Position numbers and translations under genes: made by a program. From the NCBI RefSeq assembly GCF_005217455.1, contig NZ_SZPQ01000014.1, positions 1 to 64,000 of the forward strand: a stretch of DNA of 64,000 bases, written 5' to 3'. The notes beneath the pieces are model-generated. The model was not told the DNA's origin, did no database searches, and worked only from the letters and a program-made list of their open reading frames with translations. Source of the stretch: Martelella alba. Its GTDB lineage: Bacteria > Pseudomonadota > Gammaproteobacteria > Enterobacterales > Enterobacteriaceae. Below are positions 30,406 to 40,235 of the stretch, piece by piece (positions within the stretch are counted from its first letter, which is position 1; the number at the start of each line of letters is the position of its first letter).

Positions 30406-32664
30406 TTAAACAGGACGGATGCTGTCCTCATCCAATTCGGCATCAAAAAAACGCTGCAACGTTTGTATATGAGTATCCGCGATAATCGCTTGGCGCGCCT
30501 GCTGCAATTTTTCTTCGTAAATGGCCTGACGCCACTCCAGCGGAGTACGCACCGCGGGATTATCGTCAGCGACCACCGTTAATTCAACCGGCGCGCCCAA
30601 ATCGGCGCCCAGGGCCGACGTCAGTGCGTCGCGGGAAGAGGAAGAGTTGAGGTGCTGCTGGCCGGAACGCAGATGCAAACGGATTTTGCCCGGCGCCACA
30701 TCTTCGCGAAACGCGTTCAGCGCCAGTTGCTGAACCAATTTGGGCAATGCCAGCCGGTCCACCTGCGCGGCCCAGGGATCGCGTAAAATAGCTTCGGCCG
30801 CCAGCCGCAGCGCCAACTCGGGCGTTTTTTCATGTTCGAGGGCGGTCCGTAACGCTTTGGGCGTCGCCACCGGTTCGTTCGGCTCAGGCTCTACGCTGGC
30901 TTTCCAGCGATACGCCTCCGGCTTGGCCTCATTATCGGCATTGGATTGCCGCTCGAGCGCGGGGCGGCGGTGTTGCGCCTCTTCGGTAACCGCGGCCAGG
31001 CGCTCGAGGGCGCCATTGCCCGGTTTTTGCCGCGTCGGGGCGGACACGGGCCGCGTCGCCTGTGATTTCTGCTGTTCGCTATGGCGCAACAGCGCGTTTC
31101 TGGCTTGCAGCAATTGCGCCGTGCTATTGGGCAAGTCAGCCGGCAACGCGTCGGCTCCATTGACCACGGCCGGCCCCGGCGATAACGGGACGCCCCCCGT
31201 GCCCGGTTCGCCTGCATCATCCGCCAAAGCGTAAGCATAGGCCGTTTCGTCGTCCAGTTGGGCGCTTAAATCGGGATAATCGCCGGCATCGCCCTTCGAA
31301 ACAGGAGCCGGCGCGGCGCCAAGGGACGGATTGCCGCTGATTGCGGCGGAATGACCCGGCGAAACAAAAACCGGCACGGAATGTTGTCCGCCGCGGCTAC
31401 CCTGCTTGTCGGGCGCGGCGGTCCGAGAAGAGGATGGGGAGACAAAGGCGGGAGCGCGGGGCGACGACGCGCCGTTTACCGGCGAGGTTTCACCGGACGC
31501 CGCGCCTTCTTGGCGGCGCCGGTCACCGGGAACGGTTTTTTTTCCCCCGCCGCCGTCCGACGGCGCAGCGCCCGACCGGGGGTGGAAAGCCAATCCTCGC
31601 AACAACGTCATTTCCACGCCCATGCGCCGATCCGGCGCATAGGGCAACTCCTTACGGCCCACCAACAATGTCTGGTAATAAAGCTGCAAATCGGCTGGCG
31701 GGATCCGTTTGGCCAGTTCACGCAAGCGCGACGCGACGGCGGCGTCGTCATCCTCGGCCAGCATGTCCGGCAGCAATTGCCCCATGGCGATGCGATGCAG
31801 CAGCGTCAGCATTTCCACCAGCAGCATTTCCCAATCCGCGCCGCGCGCCACACACTCCGCCAATTGCGCCATCATGGCATTGCCGTCGGCGGCGGCCAAC
31901 GCCTCGATCAGCGCCAAGGGCTGCTCGGTATTCAAGGCGCCAAGCATGTCGCCCACCGTCTGGGCGGAAACCTGTCCCCCGCCCATGGCGATAGCCTGAT
32001 CGGTCAAACTCAAGGCATCGCGCAGGCTACCGTCGGCGGCGCGGGACAGCAGTTGCAGGGCGCGCGGTTCGTAACCGATATTCTCACGTTGCAGGATATA
32101 TTCCAGTTGACCGCGGATCTGCCCGACATCCAGGGCCTTGAGGTGGAATTGCAGACAACGGGATAAAATGGTGACCGGCAGCTTTTGCGGGTCCGTGGTC
32201 GCCAGCAGGAATTTGACATGTGACGGCGGCTCTTCCAGCGTCTTGAGCAACGCATTGAAACTGTGCCGGGAGAGCATGTGCACTTCATCGATCAGATAAA
32301 CCTTGAAGCGGCCCCTGGCCGGCGCATACTGGACGTTATCCAGCAAGTCGCGAGTGTCCTCCACCTTGGTCCGCGACGCGGCGTCGATTTCAATTAAATC
32401 GACGAAACGGCCTTGCTCTATCTCGCGACAGTTATCACAGACGCCGCACGGGCTGGCGGTGACGCCGGTCTCGCAGTTTAATCCTTTGGCCAGCAGACGG
32501 GCAATGGTGGTCTTACCGACCCCCCTGGTGCCCGACAAAAGATAAGCATGGTGAATCCTGCCCATTGAAAGGCCGTTGGTCAACGCCGTCAGCACATGTT
32601 CCTGACCTACCACATCGGAAAATGTCTGCGGGCGCCATTTACGGGCAAGGACCTGATAGCTCAT
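30406..32664 (-). CDS. dnaX: DNA polymerase III clamp-loader subunits tau/gamma
   Basis: The 752-residue full-length product is tau, which loads the beta clamp and links polymerase to helicase. Walker A is GTRGVGKTT, the zinc site CGVCDNC follows, then LIDEVHMLS and the sensor loop. The C-terminal tau domains end in DPWAAQV...FFDAELDEDSIRPV, as in E. coli. It is about 110 residues longer than E. coli tau (643), the extra sequence being a low-complexity Pro/Ser/Ala/Gly linker between domain III and the tau-specific part. A slippery A8 run at codons 374-377 could yield a 380-residue gamma subunit (see separate entry). Confidence 0.97.
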   Translation of the reverse strand: MSYQVLARKWRPQTFSDVVGQEHVLTALTNGLSMGRIHHAYLLSGTRGVGKTTIARLLAKGLNCETGVTASPCGVCDNCREIEQGRFVDLIEIDAASRTKVEDTRDLLDNVQYAPARGRFKVYLIDEVHMLSRHSFNALLKTLEEPPSHVKFLLATTDPQKLPVTILSRCLQFHLKALDVGQIRGQLEYILQRENIGYEPRALQLLSRAADGSLRDALSLTDQAIAMGGGQVSAQTVGDMLGALNTEQPLALIEALAAADGNAMMAQLAECVARGADWEMLLVEMLTLLHRIAMGQLLPDMLAEDDDAAVASRLRELAKRIPPADLQLYYQTLLVGRKELPYAPDRRMGVEMTLLRGLAFHPRSGAAPSDGGGGKKTVPGDRRRQEGAASGETSPVNGASSPRAPAFVSPSSSRTAAPDKQGSRGGQHSVPVFVSPGHSAAISGNPSLGAAPAPVSKGDAGDYPDLSAQLDDETAYAYALADDAGEPGTGGVPLSPGPAVVNGADALPADLPNSTAQLLQARNALLRHSEQQKSQATRPVSAPTRQKPGNGALERLAAVTEEAQHRRPALERQSNADNEAKPEAYRWKASVEPEPNEPVATPKALRTALEHEKTPELALRLAAEAILRDPWAAQVDRLALPKLVQQLALNAFREDVAPGKIRLHLRSGQQHLNSSSSRDALTSALGADLGAPVELTVVADDNPAVRTPLEWRQAIYEEKLQQARQAIIADTHIQTLQRFFDAELDEDSIRPV
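31523..31543 (-). promoter_or_regulatory. Probable programmed -1 frameshift site in dnaX (A8 run)
   Basis: Minus-strand codons 374-377 read GGA AAA AAA ACC, giving eight consecutive adenines (31543-31536) with an in-frame A_AAA_AAA heptamer. A -1 shift after codon 376 reads AAC CGT TCC CGG TGA, stopping at 31525-31523 and giving a 380-residue product, close to the end of clamp-loader domain III. Insertion of one A by polymerase slippage would give the same frame. The E. coli heptamer A AAA AAG near codon 430 has no counterpart at the aligned place here (CAG AAA TCA). Function is inferred. Confidence 0.75.
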
Positions 32665-32736
32665 GGCTCGCGAAAAGTCGATAAACAGGAGATAATGCTA
32701 ACACAGCCTCGCGCAGAAGTGCGAGGCCGATATGGA

Positions 32737-33288
32737 TCAGTGGCCAGGGAAAGCCACCAGACTATAACTTCGCACGCCCGCCGCTTTAAGACGTTCCTCG
32801 CCGCCAAGGTCGGCCAGGTTTATCACGAAAGCCGCATCGCGAACCTCGCCGCCCAGCCGGCGGATCAACTTCACCGTCGCCTCAATGGTACCGCCGGTGG
32901 CCAGTAAATCATCCACCACCAGCACTTTGTCCCCGGGTTGGACGGCATCCTGGTGGATTTCCAGCGTATCGACGCCGTATTCAAGTTCATAGCTTTCGCT
33001 TAACACGGCGCGCGGCAGCTTGCCGGGTTTGCGAACGGGTACGAAGGCCACGCCCAGCGCCAGCGCCACCGGCGCACCGAACAGGAAACCGCGGGCCTCG
33101 GTACCGACCACCTTGCTCAGTCCCGTGCCGCGATAATGGTCGCTTAGCCGCCTGATGGTGGCGGCATACGCTTCAGGCCGTTCCAGCAGACTGGTGATAT
33201 CACGAAAAAAAATGCCTGGTTTAGGGTAATCAGGGATTGTTTTGATACTATTTTTTATGAGTTCGAGCTGAGGATCCATAGCGGTCAT
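32737..33288 (-). CDS. apt: Adenine phosphoribosyltransferase
   Basis: A 183-residue purine salvage enzyme that makes AMP from adenine and PRPP; length equals E. coli Apt. The PRPP-binding motif [13 protein letters not shown] and the upstream [14 protein letters not shown] loop are intact. I start at [12 protein letters not shown]; an adjacent ATG at 33291 is an alternative, and longer frames add non-family sequence. It lies 72 bp upstream of dnaX on the same strand. E. coli carries ybaN on the other side; it is missing here. Confidence 0.97.
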   Translation of the reverse strand: MTAMDPQLELIKNSIKTIPDYPKPGIFFRDITSLLERPEAYAATIRRLSDHYRGTGLSKVVGTEARGFLFGAPVALALGVAFVPVRKPGKLPRAVLSESYELEYGVDTLEIHQDAVQPGDKVLVVDDLLATGGTIEATVKLIRRLGGEVRDAAFVINLADLGGEERLKAAGVRSYSLVAFPGH

Positions 33289-33291
33289 CAT

Positions 33292-33633
33292 ATTTGCGCC
33301 TGAAACTAAGGGAAAGACACTCCGCGCGGGCATGGGAACCAGCCCGCGAGTCAATACAGGCTATCATGAACTGGCAGGAATTACCGCGCGGGAAAGCGAC
33401 CAAATTTAGGCAAACCGGCAGAAAATTGCAACATTGGCGCATCGCCATCCGGTGATTTATTGTTTAACATCAACCGCCGGACAAAGCGGCTTCATGGCGA
33501 TTACGGCCGCGGCCCGGGATCCCGCCGGCGCGCGAAAGACATATTCCGCCTATCCGCGCCGATGTTCCCTGCCATTTAGGGCGGGCGGCAAGGACGGCGG
33601 CTTTCAGAAGTCCTTCAACGACAGGTAAAGGAC
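33292..33633. other. apt-priC divergent intergenic region
   Basis: The 342 bp hold the promoters of apt (minus) and priC (plus). E. coli has ybaN at this place. I see no ybaN-like reading frame or remnant in either strand, so the gene has been lost or has decayed beyond recognition. No repeat or strong dyad was noticed. Confidence 0.6.
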
Positions 33634-34170
33634 GTGCAATCATCTTCTTTAATACAGACGTTGAGCGATCGGTTGACGGAATTGGCCCAACGCATCGATT
33701 CCTCCGACGCCGACGCCATCGCGCAGTCCCGTTTCGATCACCGCCTTTTCCAATGCCGCGGCACGACGCTTCGCGACTATCTGACCGACAGCCAGCGCAC
33801 ACTGCGCCAACTGACTGAAGCGGCCGAACAGGCTCGGACCGAGCAGGTGGCCTGGCTGGCGCAACGTCTCGTTGATCAAATAACCGCGCTGGCGCGGGAA
33901 ATCGCGACGGGAAATTTGCGCCGCCGACCACCGGCGGAACAGCCAACGGATCCTTATGCCCGGCTCGCTCAACACCAGGATTACGCGCGACGCTTAACTA
34001 ACCTTATCCGCGATAGGGAAAGCCTGTTGCGCGACGCCGGCAACCCGGTTCGACAACAACAGTTGCAACGGGAAATCGCCGCACTGGAAGGAAGACTGGC
34101 GCGCTGTCGACAAGCGCTGACGCGGCTTGAGCAGCAAATTGAGCGTGATGACAGCGGTGCGGCCGGATAA
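33634..34170 (+). CDS. priC: Primosomal replication protein N'' (PriC)
   Basis: A 178-residue, Arg/Gln-rich, mostly helical protein that restarts replication forks by loading DnaB on SSB-coated DNA. Family features are RFDHRLFQCR...TLRDYL, the QVAWLAQRLVDQI segment and the C-terminal LEGRLARCRQALTRLEQQI. E. coli PriC has 175 residues. The start is a GTG preceded by AGGTAAAGG. rsmS follows 103 bp downstream. Confidence 0.9.
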   Translation: MQSSSLIQTLSDRLTELAQRIDSSDADAIAQSRFDHRLFQCRGTTLRDYLTDSQRTLRQLTEAAEQARTEQVAWLAQRLVDQITALAREIATGNLRRRPPAEQPTDPYARLAQHQDYARRLTNLIRDRESLLRDAGNPVRQQQLQREIAALEGRLARCRQALTRLEQQIERDDSGAAG

Positions 34171-34273
34171 TTTCCATTTTATTTTTTAATGATGCGCTTA
34201 CTATTTGTCATGATACCGATTTCAATTATACTCTCTTCCTTATTAGCGGCCGGAAGCCATGCGGGAGAGGTCA

Positions 34274-34438
34274 GTGAAGCTTGAAAATGAATCTCCGGAG
34301 ATCAAATTGGCGGTGGATCTGATTATGCTGCTGGAAAGTAATAGTCTTGACCCAAAGCTGGTTCTGGCGGCGCTGGAAATCGTCAAAAAGGATTTTTTGA
34401 CAAAAACCCGCCAACAGGAGAAAAAGCCGCCGTTGTAA
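34274..34438 (+). CDS. rsmS: RsmS (YbaM), small ribosome-associated protein
   Basis: A 54-residue protein starting at a GTG with GAGAGG just upstream. The sequence ENESPEIKLAVDLIMLLESN followed by VLAALEIVKKDF matches the E. coli YbaM family pattern closely (53 residues, KLAVDLIVLLEEN...RALDIVKRDY). E. coli RsmS is a small protein linked to ribosome large-subunit function and macrolide or chloramphenicol tolerance; the exact role is unclear. It is convergent with acrR, 29 bp away. In E. coli mscK lies between them; here it is gone. Confidence 0.88.
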   Translation: MKLENESPEIKLAVDLIMLLESNSLDPKLVLAALEIVKKDFLTKTRQQEKKPPL

Positions 34439-34467
34439 CAACCGCCGTAAAGAACCGTTTTTTTGCG

Positions 34468-35124
34468 CTAGTCGGCGTCGTTTGCTTCCGCGTCGTGCCG
34501 TAGGGAAGGACAAAATTTCAGCATATCAATGAGTGAGGCGACCCACAGTCGGGAATTACCGCTAAGATCGAAGGTGCCTGGAATAAACAACCAGTTTTCC
34601 ATAAGTCCGGTCATATGGGCGCGGAGTAGTATGGCGGCGCGACGGCAATGCAAATCCGCCGGTAGCTGCTGATGCGCAATGCAATTTTCAAGGATTTGCT
34701 CGATCCGCTCGTAGCATTCGGCGTACAATTCCTGCCGGACTTCCTGGAATAAAGCCATTTCGCCGACGAATTCACATTTATGAAATACAATTTCCATCAG
34801 TGCGCGCCATTCTGTATCGGAAACAGTGCTTTGGAGAATGTAAATCAATGTCTCGGTAAGAACATAAAGTGGATCATCGGGATGTTTTGCTTGATACTCA
34901 AGCTCTAATGCGTAAATTTTGGATTCAGCGTTACGCCAAATCTCATTAAATAACTCGACTTTATTCTTAAAATGCCAATAGATGGCGCCACGGGTCACCC
35001 CCGCCACCGCCGCGATATCGGCTAACGACGTGGCGGATACGCCTCGGCGTGAAAACTCCAGGACCGCGGCGTCTAATATGTGTTGCCGGGTTTCCTGGGC
35101 CTGAAGTTTGGTTTTTCGTGCCAT
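34468..35124 (-). CDS. acrR: TetR-family repressor AcrR
   Basis: A 218-residue repressor of acrAB. The N-terminal helix-turn-helix ([40 protein letters not shown]) is almost identical to E. coli AcrR; the larger C-terminal domain binds multiple drugs that relieve repression. It is divergent from acrA with a 150-bp gap containing the AcrR operator 29 bp from its own start, so it should also autoregulate. Confidence 0.97.
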   Translation of the reverse strand: MARKTKLQAQETRQHILDAAVLEFSRRGVSATSLADIAAVAGVTRGAIYWHFKNKVELFNEIWRNAESKIYALELEYQAKHPDDPLYVLTETLIYILQSTVSDTEWRALMEIVFHKCEFVGEMALFQEVRQELYAECYERIEQILENCIAHQQLPADLHCRRAAILLRAHMTGLMENWLFIPGTFDLSGNSRLWVASLIDMLKFCPSLRHDAEANDAD

Positions 35125-35152
35125 GGCGTTTTTTTTCGGGGGTCTTGTGATT

Positions 35153-35176
35153 TACATACATTCACGAATGTATGTA
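35153..35176. promoter_or_regulatory. AcrR operator
   Basis: A 24-bp perfect dyad with half-sites TACATACATTC and GAATGTATGTA around a 2-bp centre. It matches the E. coli AcrR operator with only central differences and sits between the divergent acrR and acrA genes. Confidence 0.95.
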
Positions 35177-35274
35177 ACATAGCATAAGGCTCATTGTTAC
35201 GCAGCAATAGGTTTGTTGGCTTGTGATCCATTGATCAACTTTTCATTTTAAAATCGGACTCTTGAGGTTTATCT

Positions 35275-36468
35275 ATGAGCAAAAACAGAGGGCTTCTGCC
35301 TCTGGCAGCCGTTCTGATGCTTACAGGCAGCTTTAGTCTTGTTGGATGTGACAATAAAGAAGCCCAACAGGCACATCAGCAACAGGCTCCCGAAGTCGGC
35401 GTAGTGACCGTAAAAAAACAATCCTTGAATGTCACCACCGAACTACCCGGCCGGACCGCCGCTTTTCGCATCGCTGAAGTCCGCCCCCAGGTCAACGGCA
35501 TTATTCTGAAGCGAAACTTCGTCGAAGGCAGCGATGTCAAGGCGGGGATGTCGCTTTACCAGATTGATCCCGCGCCGTATCAAGCGTCCTACGACAGCGC
35601 CAACGGCGATCTGGCGCAAGCCCAGGCCAACGCCAATATCGCCCGCGTGACTGTCGAGCGTTATAAAAAACTGCTGCCCACCCATTTTGTCAGCAAGCAG
35701 GATTACGATACCGCGGTCGCCACCTTGCAGCAAAATGATGCGGCCGTGGTCGCGGCCAAGGCGGCGTTGGAAACCGCCCGCATTAATTTGGCCTATACCC
35801 GGGTAACCTCGCCAATCAGCGGCCGTATCGGCAAATCCGCCTACACCGAAGGCGCCCTGGTCACCAATGCCCAGACCACCGCCATGGCGGTCGTGCAGCA
35901 ATTGAACCCCATGTATGTGGATGTCACCCAGTCCAGCAATGATTTTTTGCGTCTGAAACAGGAACTGAACAACGGCACGCTAAAACAAATCGATGGCAAG
36001 GCGACAGTTCGTCTCTTGATGGAAGACGGGAGTCTGTATCCGCAAACCGGCACCCTGGAATTTTCCGATGTCACTGTGGATGAAACCACCGGCTCCATTA
36101 CGCTGCGCGCCGTATTCCCCAATCCGAACGATGCCCTGCTGCCCGGCATGTTCGTTCGGGCCAGGCTGGATGAGGGCGTGAACGAAAACGCGCTGCTGGT
36201 CCCCCAGCAGGGAATTACCCATGACCCCCGCGGCCAGGCGACGGCAATGGTGGTCGGTCCGGACAACAAAGTGGCCTTGCGTCAGTTGACCGCGCCGCAG
36301 GCCATCGGCGACAAGTGGCTGGTCACGGCCGGTCTGAAGGAAGGCGATCGGGTTATCGTTACCGGTTTGCAAAAGGTCAAGCCCGGCATACCGGTTATCG
36401 CCAAGGAAGTCGACGCCCAGCCCCAATCGGCGCAAACCGCGCAGCCTGAAACCGCCAGCAAGTCTTAA
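35275..36468 (+). CDS. acrA: RND efflux periplasmic adaptor lipoprotein AcrA
   Basis: A 397-residue membrane-fusion protein that bridges AcrB and TolC. A lipoprotein signal ends in SLVGC with the lipidated C25. Then come a lipoyl/barrel-sandwich domain, the alpha-helical hairpin (about 100-170, rich in Ala/Gln) and the beta-barrel and membrane-proximal domains. Length is identical to E. coli AcrA. acrB begins 18 bp downstream. Expression is repressed by AcrR. Confidence 0.98.
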   Translation: MSKNRGLLPLAAVLMLTGSFSLVGCDNKEAQQAHQQQAPEVGVVTVKKQSLNVTTELPGRTAAFRIAEVRPQVNGIILKRNFVEGSDVKAGMSLYQIDPAPYQASYDSANGDLAQAQANANIARVTVERYKKLLPTHFVSKQDYDTAVATLQQNDAAVVAAKAALETARINLAYTRVTSPISGRIGKSAYTEGALVTNAQTTAMAVVQQLNPMYVDVTQSSNDFLRLKQELNNGTLKQIDGKATVRLLMEDGSLYPQTGTLEFSDVTVDETTGSITLRAVFPNPNDALLPGMFVRARLDEGVNENALLVPQQGITHDPRGQATAMVVGPDNKVALRQLTAPQAIGDKWLVTAGLKEGDRVIVTGLQKVKPGIPVIAKEVDAQPQSAQTAQPETASKS

Positions 36469-36486
36469 CAGGAACGGATAACTCTC

Positions 36487-39400
36487 ATGGCTAAGTTTTT
36501 TATAGATCGCCCTATTTTTGCATGGGTGATTGCCATTATCATCATGCTTGCCGGCGCGTTATCGATAATCCGGTTGCCGGTCGAGCAGTATCCGGCCATT
36601 GCGCCGCCGGCCATCCAGATTACCGCCACTTACCCGGGCGCGGACGCCGAAACGGCGCAAAATACCGTGACGCAGGTGATCGAGCAAAATATGAACGGCA
36701 TCGATCACCTGTTGTACATGTCGTCTAACAGCGACTCGTCCGGGACGGTGCAGATCACGTTGACGTTCGATTCCGGCGTCGATCCGGATATCGCCCAGGT
36801 GCAGGTCCAGAACAAACTGCAACTGGCGATGCCGTTGCTGCCGCAGGAAGTGCAGCAGCAAGGCGTCAAGATCCAGAAATCCAGTTCCAGCTTCCTGATG
36901 GTGGTCGGCTTCATCAGCGATGATCCCAACATGACCCAGCAGGACATCTCCGACTTCGTGGGGTCGCATATCCAGGATCCCATCAGTCGGACCCAGGGGG
37001 TGGGCAACTTCCAGTTGTTCGGCTCGCTGTACGCCATGCGTATCTGGATGGATCCGAACAAGCTGAATAACTATCAGCTGACGCCGGTTGATGTCATCAG
37101 CGCGCTGGAAACGCAGAATAGCCAGATCGCCGCCGGCCAGTTGGGCGGTTTACCGGCGACCAATAATCAGCAGCTCAACGCCTCGATTATCGTGCAGACC
37201 CAGCTCACCAGCGTGAAGGAATTCGGCAATATTTTGCTTAAGGTGAACCCGGATGGCTCGCAAGTGCGGCTACGGGATGTGGCGCGCATTGAGCTGGGCG
37301 GCCAAAATTATAACGTTATCGCCAAGTTCAACGGCCGTCCCGCCTCCGGTCTGGGCATTCAACTGGCCACCGGCGCCAACGCGCTGGATACCGCCAAAGC
37401 GGTCAAGGCGGAACTGGCGCGCCTGGAACCGACCTTCCCGGCGGGAATGAAAGTGGTTTATCCCTACGACACCACGCCATTTGTGAAGATATCCATACAG
37501 GAAGTGGTCAAAACCCTGGTTGAGGCCATTATCCTGGTCTTCCTGGTCATGTACCTGTTCCTGCAAAACTTCCGCGCCACCCTGATCCCGACCATCGCGG
37601 TGCCGGTTGTGCTGCTGGGGACCTTCGCCATCCTCAACGCCTTTGGTTATTCCATCAATACCCTCACCATGTTCGCCATGGTACTGGCGATAGGGTTATT
37701 GGTGGATGACGCCATCGTGGTCGTGGAGAACGTCGAGCGGGTCATGGCCGAAGAGGGTCTGAGTCCCAAAGAGGCCACCCGCAAGTCCATGGGTCAAATT
37801 CAGGGCGCGCTGGTAGGCATCGCGCTGGTCCTGTCGGCGGTGTTCGTGCCGATGGCTTTCTTCGGCGGGGCTACCGGCGTTATTTACCGCCAGTTCTCCA
37901 TCACCATCGTATCCGCCATGATCCTGTCGGTACTGGTGGCGATGATTTTGACGCCGGCATTGTGCTCCACGCTGCTGCTACCGGTTAAAAAAGGCGATCA
38001 TGGCATCACCACCGGCTTCTTTGGCTGGTTCAATAAAAAATTCAGCCAAAGTACGCACCATTATACCGATAGCGTCGGGCAGATCCTCAACAGCACCGGC
38101 CGGTACCTGATCATCTACCTGTTGCTGGTGATCGGCATGGCGCTGTTGTTTGTCCGCCTGCCCACCTCTTTCCTGCCGGACGAAGACCAAGGGGTCTTTC
38201 TGACCATGGTGCAACTGCCGGCGGGAGCGACCCAGGAACGCACACAGGCGGTGCTCGATCAGGTTTCCCATCATTTCCTCCACGACGAGAAAAATAACGT
38301 CAATTCGGTGTTTACCGTCAGCGGCTTCGGTTTCTCCGGACGTGGTCAGAACAACGGCCTGGCCTTTGCCAGCCTGAAGGACTGGAGCGAACGCAACGGT
38401 AGCGAGAACAAGGTGCCGGCCATAATTCGACGGGCCAACGCCGCATTTTCCAAAATCAAAGACGGTATCGCTCTGTCCTTTAACCTCCCGGCCATCGTCG
38501 AGCTGGGCAATGCCACCGGCTTCGACTTTGAATTGATTGATTCCAACGGATTGGGCCATGAGAAGTTGACCGAGGCGCGTAACCAGTTGCTGGGCATGGT
38601 CGCCCAGCATCCGGATATGCTGGTAGGGGTCCGCCCCAACGGTCTGGAGGACACGCCGCAGTTCAAGCTGGATGTGGATCAGGAAAAAGCGCAGGCGCTG
38701 GGAGTGTCCCTTTCCGACCTGAACACGACCATCGGCGCGGCATTGGGCAGCGAATACGTTAATAACTTCGTCGATCGCGGGCGGGTTAAACAGGTCTATG
38801 TCCAAGGCGACGCGCCGTTCCGCATGCTGCCGACCGACATTAACAATTGGTTCGTCCGGGGCTCTGACGGACAGATGGTGCCGTTGTCTGCCGTGACCAC
38901 CAGCCATTGGCAATATGGTTCGCCGCGCCTGGAACGCTATAACGGTTTGCCGTCCATGGAAATCCAGGGCGAAGCGGCCCCCGGCAAGAGTACCGGCGAG
39001 GCCATGGCGATGATGGAGCAATTGGCCGCCAAGTTGCCCGCTGGTATCACCTATAGTTGGACCGGGATGTCTTACCAGGAACGGTTGTCGGGTAACCAGG
39101 CGCCAGCGTTGTATGCCATTTCGCTGATTGTCGTCTTCCTTTGCCTGGCCGCCTTGTACGAAAGCTGGTCTATTCCTTTCGCGGTAATGTTGGTCGTGCC
39201 CCTTGGGGTTATAGGAGCGTTGCTGGCCGCCACGCTGCGCGGTTTGAGCAATGACGTCTATTTCGTGGTGGGGCTATTAACCACGATCGGTTTGTCCGCC
39301 AAGAACGCCATTCTGATTGTCGAATTCGCCAAGGATTTAATGGAGAAGGAAGGCAAAGGACTGGTGGAAGCCACACTGGAAGCAGTTCGCATGCGTTTGC

Positions 39401-39624
39401 GCCCCATTCTGATGACATCGCTGGCCTTTATCCTTGGCGTGCTGCCGCTGGCCATCAGTACCGGCGCCGGTTCCGGCGCGCAGAATGCGGTGGGCACTGG
39501 GGTCATGGGCGGGATGGTGACCGCGACCCTGCTGGCCATTTACTTTGTCCCGGTATTCTTTGTGGTGGTTCGGCGCCGTTTCGGCGGGAAAACCGAGAAT
39601 ACCCCGCCGCACACCGAGGAATAA
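36487..39624 (+). CDS. acrB: RND multidrug efflux pump AcrB
   Basis: A 1045-residue trimeric inner-membrane pump (E. coli 1049) driven by proton influx. Twelve membrane helices flank two large periplasmic loops. The proton-relay Asp pair lies in [18 protein letters not shown] and the partner lysine in [15 protein letters not shown]. The start [23 protein letters not shown] is typical of the family. With AcrA and TolC it exports dyes, detergents, bile salts and antibiotics. A strong terminator follows 34 bp after the stop. Confidence 0.98.
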   Translation: MAKFFIDRPIFAWVIAIIIMLAGALSIIRLPVEQYPAIAPPAIQITATYPGADAETAQNTVTQVIEQNMNGIDHLLYMSSNSDSSGTVQITLTFDSGVDPDIAQVQVQNKLQLAMPLLPQEVQQQGVKIQKSSSSFLMVVGFISDDPNMTQQDISDFVGSHIQDPISRTQGVGNFQLFGSLYAMRIWMDPNKLNNYQLTPVDVISALETQNSQIAAGQLGGLPATNNQQLNASIIVQTQLTSVKEFGNILLKVNPDGSQVRLRDVARIELGGQNYNVIAKFNGRPASGLGIQLATGANALDTAKAVKAELARLEPTFPAGMKVVYPYDTTPFVKISIQEVVKTLVEAIILVFLVMYLFLQNFRATLIPTIAVPVVLLGTFAILNAFGYSINTLTMFAMVLAIGLLVDDAIVVVENVERVMAEEGLSPKEATRKSMGQIQGALVGIALVLSAVFVPMAFFGGATGVIYRQFSITIVSAMILSVLVAMILTPALCSTLLLPVKKGDHGITTGFFGWFNKKFSQSTHHYTDSVGQILNSTGRYLIIYLLLVIGMALLFVRLPTSFLPDEDQGVFLTMVQLPAGATQERTQAVLDQVSHHFLHDEKNNVNSVFTVSGFGFSGRGQNNGLAFASLKDWSERNGSENKVPAIIRRANAAFSKIKDGIALSFNLPAIVELGNATGFDFELIDSNGLGHEKLTEARNQLLGMVAQHPDMLVGVRPNGLEDTPQFKLDVDQEKAQALGVSLSDLNTTIGAALGSEYVNNFVDRGRVKQVYVQGDAPFRMLPTDINNWFVRGSDGQMVPLSAVTTSHWQYGSPRLERYNGLPSMEIQGEAAPGKSTGEAMAMMEQLAAKLPAGITYSWTGMSYQERLSGNQAPALYAISLIVVFLCLAALYESWSIPFAVMLVVPLGVIGALLAATLRGLSNDVYFVVGLLTTIGLSAKNAILIVEFAKDLMEKEGKGLVEATLEAVRMRLRPILMTSLAFILGVLPLAISTGAGSGAQNAVGTGVMGGMVTATLLAIYFVPVFFVVVRRRFGGKTENTPPHTEE

Positions 39625-39658
39625 GGATTTTCCCGGCATTAATGCGTCACATTGAGAC

Positions 39659-39684
39659 AAGGCCACGTAAGTGGCCTTTTCTTT
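39659..39684 (+). terminator. Rho-independent terminator of acrAB
   Basis: AAGGCCAC-GTAA-GTGGCCTT is followed by TTCTTTT, an 8-bp stem with tetraloop and a U-rich tail. Confidence 0.92.
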
Positions 39685-39790
39685 TACCGGCAACATGCCC
39701 CCTCTTGAGCCACTTTGCCGGCTCAGTGAAAAACCCTCCCGGCGATACTTCCCAGCAATTGACAGGCGAAGAAAATACGATAGAATAATA

Positions 39791-39813
39791 ATTATGTTAT
39801 AACATAACATGTG
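39791..39813. promoter_or_regulatory. Zur-type operator of rpmE2-rpmJ2
   Basis: ATGTTATAACATAACAT forms the core of an AT-rich dyad very close to the enterobacterial Zur box (consensus GAAATGTTATANTATAACATTTC). It lies 9-31 bp before the rpmE2 start, so zinc-loaded Zur bound here should block transcription. Confidence 0.88.
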
Positions 39814-39821
39814 GAGGCAAA

Positions 39822-40082
39822 ATGAAACCTGGTATTCATCCCGAATACCGTACAGTGGTTTTTCACGATACCAGCGCAAATACCTATTTTAGAATTGGTT
39901 CAACGCTGAAAACCAACCGTACCATCGAAATTGACGGGATAACCTATCCCTACGCGACGATCGACGTGTCGTCGCAATCGCATCCTTATTACACCGGTAA
40001 ACAGCGGATCATCGACAAAGAAGGCAGTACAGCTCGCTTTGAACAACGATTCGGCCGGTTTTTTAAAAATTCCGCCGTCTAA
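39822..40082 (+). CDS. rpmE2: Zinc-independent 50S ribosomal protein L31 type B
   Basis: An 86-residue L31 of type B (YkgM). It has no cysteine at all, so it lacks the zinc site of the housekeeping L31. Zur-regulated versions replace zinc-bound L31 when zinc is scarce, freeing zinc. Motifs [18 protein letters not shown] and FEQRFGRFF are typical. GGAGG lies just upstream. rpmJ2 follows 12 bp later, with a Zur box in front of the pair. In E. coli K-12 this pair (ykgM-ykgO) is elsewhere in the genome. Confidence 0.96.
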   Translation: MKPGIHPEYRTVVFHDTSANTYFRIGSTLKTNRTIEIDGITYPYATIDVSSQSHPYYTGKQRIIDKEGSTARFEQRFGRFFKNSAV

Positions 40083-40094
40083 GGTAAAATCAAC

Positions 40095-40235
40095 ATGCAG
40101 GTATTAAGCTCGCTGCGCTCAGCAAAAACACGCCATAAAGATTGCAAGATCGTCCGCCGGCGCGGACGCATCTACGTCATTTGCAAATCCCATCCGCGTT
40201 TCAAGGCCGTTCAGGGCGGCGGAAAGAAAAGATAG
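40095..40235 (+). CDS. rpmJ2: 50S ribosomal protein L36 type B
   Basis: A 46-residue alternative L36 (YkgO type) with [40 protein letters not shown] in overview; it keeps only two cysteines and lacks the full zinc-binding set of normal L36. It is expected to substitute in zinc-starved ribosomes together with rpmE2, 12 bp upstream, under the same Zur control. Very basic, as expected for a ribosomal protein. Confidence 0.95.
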   Translation: MQVLSSLRSAKTRHKDCKIVRRRGRIYVICKSHPRFKAVQGGGKKR

